Shown here in pieces: positions 50,466 to 62,700 of a stretch of DNA of 64,000 nucleotides. Source of the stretch: Nymphalis io (taxonomy: Eukaryota; Arthropoda; Insecta; Lepidoptera; Nymphalidae); NCBI RefSeq assembly GCF_905147045.1, contig NC_065889.1, positions 3,105,001-3,169,000 of the forward strand, read 5' to 3'. Every line of letters begins with the position of its first letter. Position 1 is the first letter of the stretch. The notes under the pieces are model-generated. The model saw nothing but the letters and a program-made list of their open reading frames with translations, searched no databases and was not told the origin of the DNA. Both the position numbers and the translations under genes were made by a program.

Positions 50466-52050
50466 TTAATAAAACTCAAGCGCTCATAAATCAAAATGCC
50501 TTAATGTCAGAATATAACTTCATTATCAAGTACTAGTATCAACCACAATTGCCTAGACCCAATTCATTTTATTTAATATAAGAATAGCTATCGGCTATTA
50601 TCTCTCATCACGACGTCTCACAATCTTCACTGGATATATTGTGCAAGAGTCGTGAGTCCCGCGCTCTAATCACCCGTGACATATCACTTGCGCCTGCGCA
50701 ATACCGATCCTATTAAAAATGTGTCGTTCTCATGTCAAGGTCAGGTTCCACGGTAAGCATTGTCTACGCCAAGCCAAGTGGGATGTCGATTGTCGTGTTC
50801 TTCTTACATATTAAAAAGTAATTCAAGGCTAAGATCTCTTCCAAATAGAGAGCTGTAAAGTGGAACTTGTATTTGACAAGCAATTCAACTACAGAGTTAG
50901 GGCAAGCAATCTTAAAAAAAAACTGATTTATCTATACTTTGTTTAACTTTATAGAATATCACTTTTGTCTTATTTCAATGTTTACAAACGGAAGAAAAGT
51001 ATCACGATATTTTAACCATTTAGAAATAATATTGCTTACAAGGTTACTGAAAAAGAAATTCCACATTTTTTGGGTACCTATTATATTTGCTTACAGACCA
51101 GAAGTGAAAATGGTCTTTTAAAAAAGAATATACAAATAACTATCTATCTACAATTAAAAGTAAACAATCAACAACAACGTAACTGCATGTCCGGAGCACC
51201 CTAACTTCGCGCTAAAAATTTACACACAAGCCACAAGGAATATCCTATCGATATCCGATTTTCAATAGTATGTGAATTGACATTTTAATTTAATTCAAAA
51301 TAATGAAAAATTTCAAAACACATTCGTCTTTATAATCATATTTTTTACAATTTAAATTTATTTTACAAAAAGAAAAAATATTTACAAACATGATGTATTT
51401 GATCTAGTATATAAAACTTAGTGTATAAAAACATAACATAATGAAATAAATAAATAACCAACAAACAGAATAATGATTAGGTACATCCAGTACAGCCTGA
51501 ATTCCAGCTAGGCTAATCCTATTGGATTATCTTGGACCTTTGTTAAGTGTAATAATCGGCAATGTCGCCTCAATAAATTAAATAGTGAAATGTAATTTTG
51601 TGTTTTTGTATTTATTAATGTGTTTGGGTGGCCGTCATGTTAAGTTATAATGTATTCTTGTTTTATCGTAATTCGTATGATTTATTTAGTAAGAAAGATT
51701 TTTTTTTCAAACTGGGTTTGTGGCGTATTACATAAAAGTACGTCTGAATTCAGCTTGTTATTCTAGAAAGGTCCGGTCCAGATAATTAACTGGTGGTGGA
51801 CACTATTATTTTTTTCACTCTTTTCTGGCGTGTATCTACTGGACACTATTTTATACACAGATAGTCCTCCTTACCCTCCATTAAGAAAACAACCATTAAA
51901 CAAAAATTGAGAGGTGCCTACTTGAGTTCCGCTTTATTTTCACTTTCTTTCACTCAGTTGTATAGCTGTTTCTCTCGGTCTTCTCCTACAATGTGTCATA
52001 GTGGCATAGTCAACTTGCAACTAGTAATTAGGGTAAATTTTTTCGCTGAG

Positions 52051-52091
52051 TGCTAAATATTAATTGTGTGCTGCTAAATATTAATTGTGTG
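52051..52091. repeat. 21-bp tandem duplication
   Basis: TGCTAAATATTAATTGTGTG occurs at 52051-52070 and again at 52072-52091, separated by a single C. Confidence 0.95.
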
Positions 52092-52180
52092 AAATAAGTT
52101 TGAGTGTGAATATTTCGTAGAAAAAAAGCAGTAAGTCAGATACTTGTATAACTGTGTTTATACTTGCTTAGCCTATAGCT

Positions 52181-53138
52181 GTGTTAGGAGTTAAAAAAGC
52201 GTTTATTCCTGTGTCGAAACCGACAAATAGTTTTAAATCAGCTTCGCAAATGGAAGGTGAAACAACTACCCCACTAGTAGTGAATTTCACTCCCTCCACC
52301 ACCCTCGTCGGATATTTCTCATGTTGCACCAAGCCACGTGTATCTCGCACTCGCAGGACTACAGTTATAACCATCCCTCGCAGGGATTTGGTAATAGCGC
52401 AAACAAAAGTACTCGCACAAAATGTACGTGAGTGGTTCGACAACGTGAAGGTCACCAAAACGCGATCGACGAGCCCATTAAAAGAAACAGAAAGAGACCA
52501 TCAAGATTTAACTACCTCAGGGGAGGAAAAAAGAGGAAAATATTGACGACTTCAAGGCGGGCGAATTGATACATTATATCGATGGAATGGGAGCACCAAT
52601 GATACTGCTTAGTATTATAGAAGGTTCCCGCATTCCTTCTTACAAAAAAAAACAAGCGGAGGTTCCACTTGTTTTACCCGACATGCGAAGCCTATTCGTA
52701 ACCAAAGATTCAAAAGCGATGTCAAAGATTATTTTGCAAATGACATCGAAAAACGTCCTAGAGGTTGTTGCAACGTCCACAAGTTTTGTATGAACAATAT
52801 TGACGGTCCCAAAAGCCGATGGTACCATGCGACAGAATTTAAAGAATATGAACAGATTTGTGAGCACTAAATCCTTCCGAAATATGCACCGACTACCAGA
52901 TTTCCTACAACAGAACGTCTGGCTATGAACAGTTTGGTTTCTCTTGCAGGGCTATTGCTATTTGCTAATAGCCCAGTCGCACAGGCGGTTCCTTAGACTA
53001 ACGTGCCAAGGAAAATCAACGCAAATGACATGTACTCAATGTATGCGACAAAGAAAGAAGTTGCCAAACTTCTTTGCGATAGAATCGATGTCACAGTTAA
53101 GCGGTGACATCGAGAGCTATCACAAACTTATTGGTTGA
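52181..53138 (+). pseudogene. decayed DIRS-like (tyrosine-recombinase class) retrotransposon ORF remnant
   Basis: A plus-strand frame at 52181-52546 encodes an unrecognised, possibly Gag-side stretch. After a frame change, 52555-52793 reads AGELIHYIDGM, ILLSIIEGSRIPSYKKK and ILQMTSKNVLEVV, matching the lead-in of DIRS-type reverse transcriptases. Further changed frames give NMHRLPDFLQQNVWL and, at about 52974-53030, SHRRFLRLTCQGKSTQMT, the next conserved reverse-transcriptase block. The catalytic YLDD region is not seen and the match fades after about 53050. At least two frameshifts and several stops make it non-functional. No terminal repeats or recombinase gene were identified. The family is assigned from motif order by eye; DIRS versus the related Ngaro group is open. 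Confidence 0.7.
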
Positions 53139-53264
53139 ATTACTGGAAGTATTCTCCTCGCCTGAATACCGAATAAACTTAACATAATAATATATATTTA
53201 TTTTAATAATGATGATGCTATAATAAATGTGTGAGTAAAACACCTTTATAGAAGCGAAAAACTA

Positions 53265-53274
53265 TTTATTTATT
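53265..53274 (-). terminator. polyadenylation signals of Ubr4
   Basis: TTTATTTATT on the plus strand gives two overlapping AATAAA hexamers on the minus strand, about 230 bp downstream of the stop codon at 53502-53504. Confidence 0.5.
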
Positions 53275-53501
53275 AAAGTCAAACAAGCAAATACATTTCA
53301 AGCGCCAAAATCGTGATAAACAGGAATATATGTTAATATACGAAGAGTGATTACTGAAATTTTATAAATGTTTACGGATACTGTTATATGTAAATAGTCC
53401 AACGATTGTCTACGTGTTTCACATGTTAAATTCGGCGCCGTCTATGTTCAACAGGCTATGCAGCCGTTGTAGCTGAGGCAGTAGGGCGCGAAAGGCCTTC
53501 C

Positions 53502-53726
53502 TCAAGGTTGCTCGTCCAGCAACGCCCGGAGAAAGGCGTCGGGGTCGGGGATGTCTTCCAGCAAGCCGGCCGCGTCGCAGAATTCCACGAACGAGTCGCA
53601 CGGCAGCAGCTCGTCTGTCAGTGTCGTCACAACGCGCTCCGCCGCCTTCGCGTTTGCTTCGTCGTTGTGTCGGATGTACTCGGCCAACTTTATCGGCCAC
53701 TGCTCCACTGTAGTCGCGTTCACGTT
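53502..53726 (-). CDS. Ubr4: Ubr4 last exon (C-terminus, stop)
   Basis: 75 codons including TGA, phase 0 in. Reads NVNATTVEQWPIKLAEYIRH and LLPCDSFVEFCDAAGLLEDI, ending LLDEQP, collinear with the end of animal UBR4. The acceptor (AACCGTAG) has a poor pyrimidine tract. A second frame stays open past the stop to 53419 but is read as 3' UTR. Confidence 0.93.
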   Translation of the reverse strand, partial: NVNATTVEQWPIKLAEYIRHNDEANAKAAERVVTTLTDELLPCDSFVEFCDAAGLLEDIPDPDAFLRALLDEQP

Positions 53727-56700
53727 CTACGGTTATATAATTTGTTAATTAACACATTAAAAAAGTAGACAGTAAATTTATAAAGTAAGTCAACTAAAGT
53801 ATATGTATTTACAACGGCTAAAAATATTATACTTAGCACTATATAATTATATATAAACTCTTTCTCATATTTAGTAATAAAATGCTAGTATGTTGAGATT
53901 GCGTACTGTGGTATAATATGTTAGACAATGTTGGCAATGTTGACTGTTGCATTCTAAAAATAATATCAATTCAAGGCTAGTAAAATTATTAAACTGTAAC
54001 TGTAACTGTAACAGCCTGTGAATGTCCCACTGCTGGGCTAAAGGCCTCCTCTCCTCTTTTTGAGGAGAAGGTTTGGAGCTTATTCCACCACGCTGCTCCA
54101 ATGCGGGTTGGTAGAATTCACATGTGGCAGAATTTCAGTGAAATTAGACACATGCAGGTTTCCTCACGATGTTTTCCTTCACCGTAAAGCACGAGATGAA
54201 TTATAATCACAAAAAAAGTAAAATTATTACGAGACTGATATTAGCATAATGTGAGATCATTTCAGTTAAAAAAAATTTGCAAGGATGAGAACAGCGACAA
54301 ATTGGCCAAATGTTAGACTACCTTCAATGTGGTAAGGACCAAGGACAAATGGTATAATAATAAGCGGCTTGTTGCAGTTTATTTGTTCACTGACCTTGAA
54401 CATGACAGTGTAGAGCTGGTCTATGAGCGCGACGAACACGACGTAGGGCTTGTACTCGGGCCACGAGCACGGCGCGCGCTGCTCGGCCGTGAGCGCGCGC
54501 ACGGCTGGCCCGCCGCGCGTCACGTCGCGCACGTGGCCCAGCAGCAGCATACGCTTGATCATGTCCGAGCGCAGCGAGCGCCATCTGAGTGACCACACGG
54601 ACACATTGAGAATATGCTCCGACATAGTATTTCTTTGTTTTTAGTTTGGTATTGATACATTAGATATACACGTGTATAATATATGCAATCCGGTTATTAC
54701 TATTGAATTAGACATACTTAGCATGAGGATACAGCAGCAGCATGAGCGTGAGGAAGTACAGCGGGCCATCTGCATCCAGTGCCGATTCTAGAACACGCGG
54801 CGGCGGCCAGGCGAGGCTCGCTTCCAGTGCCGAGACCTCACGGGCAGCCACGCGGGTCCTATGTAAAGTGGATGTTAGAAATGCACAAATAGCAATACAA
54901 AACAAGCTGCAATCTGGTCAAGGCCTGAATCACTATAAAAGTTCATATATTTTAATTGCAAAATTATTTTTTACGAGTCCTACTTCTATTTGCGATTATA
55001 TAAGAAGGATGGTAATAACTTACGTGTTGATGACGTAGAGGGCCATGTGCATGAGCGCCGGCACCAACTGCATGTTCGAGAGCGGGCCGCCGCCTCCCGT
55101 GTCGTTGTGGAAGCTGAGGCCGCGTGCGAAACGCAAGAGTAGCAACTTCAAGTCGTGCACTGTGCAACTATGACCGATGTCACGATGACCGGTGCACTCC
55201 TATGAAATTATTTAATATTAATTACCTTATGTAGGCGAATGACCACTCAATGTTATAATTAATAAGATCAATAAAGCAAAACATATTTTTTTAATATACG
55301 ACGAATGAAATTATAAAATTGTCTATACTATTTATTACTGGAAAAGTAACTCTGTCTGTTTTATCGAAATTTTACGTAGAAGTAACATGGGCATATCCCA
55401 GGACGTGGATCCTTGGACATGGACAGGAATATCAGTTCTATAATAATTAAGTACATATGAAACAAATACCTGCAAATATGTTGTATGTCTAGCAAGACAA
55501 GATGCAAACGCAGACTCTGGTACGTACGGCCCCCACAGAGGTAGGAGACCGTTGCATCTTGTCGAAGCGTTTTGCAATGCCGCGCTCTCCCACTCATCTC
55601 TAAAGCAATATTACAAATAAGAAAAGATTGTTTATTAATTTTACAAATCTGCTAAAGTCACGTATTTTCTTGTAAACTCATTTAATATAAATAGAAGTTA
55701 TTTATTACCTAGCGCGAGCCAGCCTGACGGCAGCCATGTGGCACTCGACGTGCACGATGTTGTAATGCGAGACCGTGGTGTAGCCCAGCGTCTTCCGCGC
55801 GCGCGCCTCATACTCCTCCACTGGGCAGCGCTTTGTGAAGGTATAGATACCGAGCACCTGCGGGTTTGCAATCACACATTAAAATATGGTAATGGTTTAC
55901 GAAGAGTTTTAACAAATACGATAAATATAGAATTTATAATAATATACTAATAATTAATAATATAATAATAATAATAACAATGTTTATAATAATAATAATT
56001 ACGATAAGAAAGATCGCTTAAAATATTACATCTGACGTAACATTCTCATCTTGTACTATCTAATTTGGATCGAGATATAAATAACATTCCAATTTTCCTT
56101 TATTACAGAAGACATATTATTTACTAATAATTGAAAGGAAAATCTAAGGTAAATTAGGATTCATATATTTAAGAAAATCTACTTTATACTTTTATATTTA
56201 AAAAAAACGTAATACTACGGCACGACTAATTGTTTTAAACGAAAATCATCAGTACTTGAAAACCTAGAAAAAACATTTGAACAAGATATGGGTATATTGT
56301 TATTTTTCATTTCATTTTTTTTTTAAATATATATAGTTATTCTAATGTTTTAAGAAAAAAGAACGTGTGAATAGCATGATAGGTTCTACACACGAACCTT
56401 GGTGGGTTGGTACTTGTACCCCTCGCGGCAGATGCAGCAGACGGCGCCCGCCTCCTCGGCCAAGTCGGCCACCTGCTGCGTGAGGCTGCACTGCGCCGTG
56501 ACCTGGCCGCGCTCGTTGCTGCGCATGCCCAGCGCGCCCAGCTGGCGCTCGCGCACCGCCATCGCTAGACGTTTCTTCTCCTGATCGACGAACAAATATT
56601 ATTTAGGCATGAGTTTTAATGTAGTAGTTAAAATGATATCGCTTACTGGCACGATCAAACGTTTATGTAGCAATTGAATGACTGTTTAAATAAAAACCAC

Positions 56701-59700
56701 TGAATTAGCAATAATTTAAAAAAAAAGAAAACAATACATTCAAACTTATATAACTGACCTGTCTAGTAAAGTCGCGCACTTGTTGGACCTTAGCGGCGCA
56801 TTGCGGTTGAGAACGTAAAGCTTCCAGTAAGTTCTCTGCGAGAGAACCAACGTGTTCTCCGGACGATACTTGCTCTAAGCGATGTACGATCGGAATAACT
56901 CTCTCGCATACTAGCATCTATTAAAAAAATATAAAGTTATTTTGATTGTAATTTACAGAATTATATAAAATTATAATAAATTATAATTAAACTATTTACA
57001 GATGTATGTAAAATTTATTTAATTGTATATCCTTATTTTGTATTAAGCTTGTACAATTAATTTTTTTACTTATTTACATTGTCATGAGTGAAAATTGAAT
57101 CCGTGGTGTAATAAGGTAACTCTACCTGGGTAGGTTCGTGGTCTGCGGCGAGCCCGGTGAGGAAGCGCAGGATGTACTTCAGTGCCGGCCGACTGATGAA
57201 CTCTTTTAGCTCGTCCGAGTCCGTGCACACGAGAGTCGGTTTTACACACGGCGCGTGTTTCTATATACAAAAAATATTGCTAGTTAGAATAGTAAAAGCT
57301 TTTTAGGACACTCAAATGTCCAGTATAATACAGTTATTCAATTTATTTTATTCGCATATAATAAATGTTGGAATAAATATTTGTTTCTCAATCAAGTCTT
57401 AAGCTCGATTCATATCTATCAGCACATATCGTGTCCGGTTTTAAATGTGTACTTGACACGCTGCATGACACAGACGAATCTACCGACAGATGCCTGACAA
57501 TCACACAAAGACGCTCTCTAAAATCGTATCAACTTTAACTCAAAACATAGAAAGTTATAATCATGAATTTCTTCGATTCGACAAGTATTTCGCTTATTTA
57601 AATGCATTTGTACGTGACGTATTCAGGTTAATGGCGCTAACACCACCGTGTATAAAACGTACAGACACACACCGACTCCGACTGTATGTGTGCAGATTCA
57701 TAAAATTATGAATCGATGTTGGAATGGATTGAAATAAAATATTCTCATTAAATTCGTTACGAGAGCTAAAGTAATTGAAACCGCATATGAAATTGAATAT
57801 AAAAAATCATATAAATAGAGATTTTCACTAACCACAATATACTCCAAGGCATCACGAACTATGCCTAGCGATATTAAGTAATCTTTGAGCGTGCCACCGA
57901 TGGAATTGCGTTCTATATTAGCGCAGAGCACGCAGAACAGCTCCATGCGGAACTCCTCATCGCTCCACTGTTCAGAATCCAGTCGGTTAAAGTCCAGTAC
58001 AGGCTTAAAGTGATCCACTAACATTGCCATCTTGAGATCGTTGCCGTAAACTAACGCGGCAAGTACACGAGTGAGATGTCCGAGAGCAACTGAATTGTTT
58101 CGAATCCCTGTTGAAAAAAAAAAGTTTACAGTTTTCGTATTTTTATACGTGTATTTATGGCGTTAATATTGTGATATCTCACCTGGACATTCAGTGCAAT
58201 TGAGTAGAGCTTGCACGTGCTCCGGTCCGCCGAATGTGAGTGAGAATTGTAAAAATGATTCGAGACTTTCGCTAGCTGCGACGGAAAGAATGCGCTCCAT
58301 TATCTGTAAATATATGAAAACATCGTCAAATCATTTATCATTTGACTTTAAACGATGGCACAGCACGCAATATTTCGTAAAGTATATTGTAAAATGTTAA
58401 TGAGTTGGAGATTGTTTAATATAAAATAGAAATGACCTCAAGTAGCTGGTAGACTAAGGGCGCCCTCTGCATCTCGCGCTCGTCGGCGGCGGCGAGGCTG
58501 AGCGCGTGCAGCAGCACGGGCAGCGCGCGCGCCTCGGGCCGCGTCAGCACGCGCACGCAGCGCCGCACGCGCGCGCACAGCGCCAGCAGCCGCAGCAGCG
58601 TGCCCACCAGCGAGCGCGCGCAGCCCACGCGACCGATGGCCGCCAGGCGCTGCAGCATCACTTCCAGGCCACCTGCACGAATTACAATTTGGCACGCTGT
58701 TAGTTTATATAATTTGTAAATTAATAAAAAATAACATGATATTAAAATAAGTCAACAGCCAAGTCACTAGGTCATATGTCATTAAAAAGGAATAAACATA
58801 TTTAAAATTCGTCAGTAGATTAAGCATCCTCCATGACACCACTTACCACAGTCGGCGAGTACGTTCGCCATGCGATACACTTGCTCGTCGTCCACTGTTT
58901 CCGCGTTGGTTTGACTGAGGGCCTCCACGAACTCTTCAGTCGCATCTCCGAGCAAACCGCGCATACGGTAAACTACGCGCATCGCGTCCACCCCCTCTCC
59001 GGACGTGCACCACACCTGTCGCAAGTTATTGTATTTTTTTATTTGAGATAAAATTATATTCAATTTCTTTTTATAGAATAGGAAGGCGGACGAGCATATG
59101 GGCCACTTGATGGTAAGTGGTCACCAAACGCCCTTTGACATTAGCATTGTAAGAAATGTCAACCATCGCTTACATAGCCAATGCGCCACTAACCTCGGGA
59201 ACTAAGATGTTATGTCCCTTGTGCCTGTTATTACACTGGCTCACTCACCCTTCAAACCCGAACACAACAATACTAAGTACTGCTGTTTTGCGTTAGAATA
59301 TCTGATGAGTGGGTGGTATCTACCCAGACGAGGTTGCACAAAGCCCTACCACCAGTATTTAGACATGATATGTAATTACTTTATTAGTATTTAAAACAAG
59401 ATATAAACTAATATCTGCGAATTAATACTTCCCACGCATCTAATATTATATATGAATAATTTATTGACAACTAATGGATTGATAACAACTTTATCTACTC
59501 AGGATGGCATTCAACTCGTTCGCGTCACCATTCACTGGAATTCACCTCACAGTAATAAGTTAATAATCAATAGACTTACCTTTTTATATACCTCCTTAAC
59601 AGGCAAATCGAGTGACATAATCTTGTTACACACCAGCAGCTCCATACCATTGTCGTCCTCCAGCAAGGCAACCAGCTCACAATCCGTGCATATCTTGTTC

Positions 59701-62700
59701 TTCACGTCCCGCATAAGTGGACCCATGCCTGGTTCGAGAGATGAGTATGGATTGCCCAACATGCGACCCTAGATTACAATATAACATTATTTTCTCTATT
59801 TTTAATAATAAAAGAATTGATTTATGCACATAGAAAAAAAGGGAAATTACAAATGAATAGATTTGAATAGAATAAAAGTACTAACAAATAGTTAGAATTT
59901 AATGTATAATTCTATGCCAATAGTTAGATTCCTAACGATTTATTTCTCCAAATAAGTAAAAAAACTACATCGTGATAGATATAAATTCATAGATGTAAGT
60001 GTAGAAGTAGTGTTAAGAGTGAAGTACTAACCTGCAAGAAGTCTTCCTGCTGAGGGTCCTTTTCTAACGTCAAGAAGAACTCGCCAACGTCGTTCTCTTC
60101 GGGGTAGATGATAGAACAGAGTCGTTCGAATATAAAGACCGGCGTTCTATAATCGTGAAGCGGGTACTTCTGCACCGTCTCGATGCAGACCGTCATGAAT
60201 TCTGCAGTTTCCGCTTCCGTGCCTAGAACATATCCAATGTAAAAGTTTGCAATATTTCAATATACAATTTATATTTAAAGACAGCGGCAACCCGGTGTGA
60301 GGTGTCCGTGTGATTGAGTTACCAGTGGTCATCTCCTCAAGCAGCTCGAGTAGCTTCTCCTGCGTGTCGTCGGTGAGGCGCGTGCGCTGCACAACAAGGC
60401 GGCGCAGCGACAGGTACCCGCCCAGCACGGCGCCCACCAGCCGCGTCTTGTAGGCGCGCCGCGCGCCCGCCTCCTCCAGGAACATGGCCAGCAGCTCTGT
60501 GAGCCGCTTCAGGGCGTAGCCTGGTTGGATAATACACATATGTTTTATTTCTGTTCGATTAGACCTTCACCCGACCTACAACCTTAGAAATCCTTTCATT
60601 TCGGGTGCTCATATTGCATTTTTATGACAAAATTACATAATAACTTTTTAGTTATTGTCTAATACTGTCATAAAAATAAAATAACATAAATACTAATTGT
60701 AAATACAAAGTGTCTTATTACCTTGAGCCAGGTCAGAAGTAAGCGTTGTTTCTTCGAGACGATGTAGCTGTTCGATCTCTTTGGTCATCAAATCGGCTAT
60801 TTGTTGCAGTACGCCGCGCAGTGCCAGAAATTGTTTCCACGGAGCTTCCGACGCTAGACCTTTAAACAAATTCCAAATATTTAGTAACATTCCGTAACAT
60901 TTTTTCTAAATGCTTTTTTCATATCAGTGATATACTTACTTTGATAGAGGAGCAGGAATTGCTCGCTCGCTTCACCAGCTGATCCAACTTCGGGTAAGAA
61001 GCTCGTCAACAATATTAGCACCTGTGAAGAATATTCAAAGTTACTTCAGGTCTCCTTGCTTTTCATAAATCACAATATAAATTAGGATTTATTATCCAGA
61101 TAATTGTTAACAATTATTATACATTCAAAAAATTATAAATTCTTTATTAAATGAAGTAAGGTTGAAAGTTTTGGTTAATGATGAAACTGAAAGTTTTGGT
61201 TAATATAACTATAATAAATACAATAGTCATTCACAAATATTCACATACATATATTTATAAATTTAACTAAAAGCTGAATAAAGATATGTTCATACCGCTT
61301 TCGTCCTATCGTAAGAGTCACAGAGCGATTTGACCATCTGGCAAGCGGTGTCACGTGCGATACGCGAGCTGGGGTCAAACATAATAGGTCGCAGCCAGCC
61401 GCCCTCGTCCAGCGATATTGTACGCATGCCATGCGATAACAGCATCTGGAAGTACACAATCAGTCATTCATAGTCTCATACACCATACCCGAAATAATGA
61501 GTATCACTGGACATTGCAGACACCATTCTGCTTAGACCTGGTTGACTCTCTGTTTGATATCTCTAACTTTATTTTACACTGCGAGATATCTTCGGTGTAA
61601 ATTTATTACAGTATTACTGTATTGAGCGATTGGGACGCAAGTAAGTATCGAACGTAGAAGAGTGTTTGAGATAATGACATTACCGGCCATGTTTTGGGTG
61701 TAATGTTGAACTACTACAATCACTGTAGATGCAGCGCGTCTCGAAGATTTTAGTACAAAAGATTTTAGAGTACTGACGTGACACGAGTGACTTTTTATGT
61801 TCTTGTTAAGTTATATGTCATTTAAATTTAACGCGTATTATTTGTCGTGGATGTGAAGTAAATATCCTGTCCGTAATATCTACTTTCGTATAAAAATAAT
61901 ATTGAAATAACGTTATATATTTGTATGAAATATTGTACAATATTTGAGATACCTTTTCCTTCCATTTGCCCAAATACTTGTGAGCGAGATGTAGATCGCG
62001 CGTCGGTAGAGTGGTATCAGCTGGTGGTATTTCGTTCTTAGCCACCAGTTTTCTCCATTGGTTGTGTGGTACTCTTCCAGCGAGCCACGCGGATAAGTCT
62101 ACCACCAAGTTGCCAGTGTTTGCCTGTAGGACAATCGGTGGTGGTGCTGTAGGCTGGGTAGATTCCTGTTGAATAATAATCATGCTTATGTATTTAACAA
62201 TTAATGTAATCTAAAAAGATGTGAAAACACTAGCTCAGAAAATGTTACTTAGTTGTAAGCGATGTTTGATCAAGTACTTCCATTAATATATAAGTAATAC
62301 AGATTTTTTCATCCTTCAAACCGGAACACAACAATACTAAGTATTGCTATTTAGCGGTAGAATATGTGCTGAGTGGGTGTGGTATCTATCACCACCACCA
62401 CCACCAAGTAACAAAGCATTATATCCACCTAACCGATTTCGGCCACGGCGGCTCATCTCAAGAGAGATTATCCAACTGCGCAAGTGTCTGCGTAAACAGA
62501 GGTGCACTCTATTCCCTATTACTCATAATCCGATGGGAAGACAATCCGACACGACCGGAACGAGTTCAGGCGCAGGACCAACGGCTTTACTTGCTTTCCG
62601 AAGCACAGAAGTGTGCACACTTCCAACTTCTAGACTCCGGGTTGCTACTGAGAATTTTGGACCTAAAAATCCAATAACTTTTTATTGGCCCGACCTGGGA

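Larger units (their letters stand above)
47904..52180. other. intergenic DNA between convergent genes
   Basis: AT-rich, no conserved reading frame. Contains a family B fragment (48726-48866), a possible dispersed-element end near 50373-50465 and a 21-bp tandem duplication (52051-52091) just upstream of the DIRS-like remnant. Confidence 0.75.

Noticed and set aside
52168..52458. 96-codon minus-strand frame
   Set aside because: It is antisense to the unrecognised 5' frame of the DIRS-like remnant and has no independent support.
53419..53501. Open frame continuing past the Ubr4 stop (about 27 residues ending NIDGAEFNM)
   Set aside because: It is in a different frame from the conserved C-terminus, which already ends at the length and position expected for UBR4 (LLDEQP then TGA). 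It is treated as 3' UTR.
54387..54596. Overlapping GC-rich frames opposite and beside the Ubr4 exon
   Set aside because: Arg/Ala-rich shadow frames caused by GC-rich codons in the true frame; no conserved motif.
58438..58703. Frames of 65-85 codons on both strands over the GC-rich Ubr4 exon
   Set aside because: Low-complexity His/Gln/Ala/Arg products are by-products of exon 58437-58672, whose frame chains with its neighbours.
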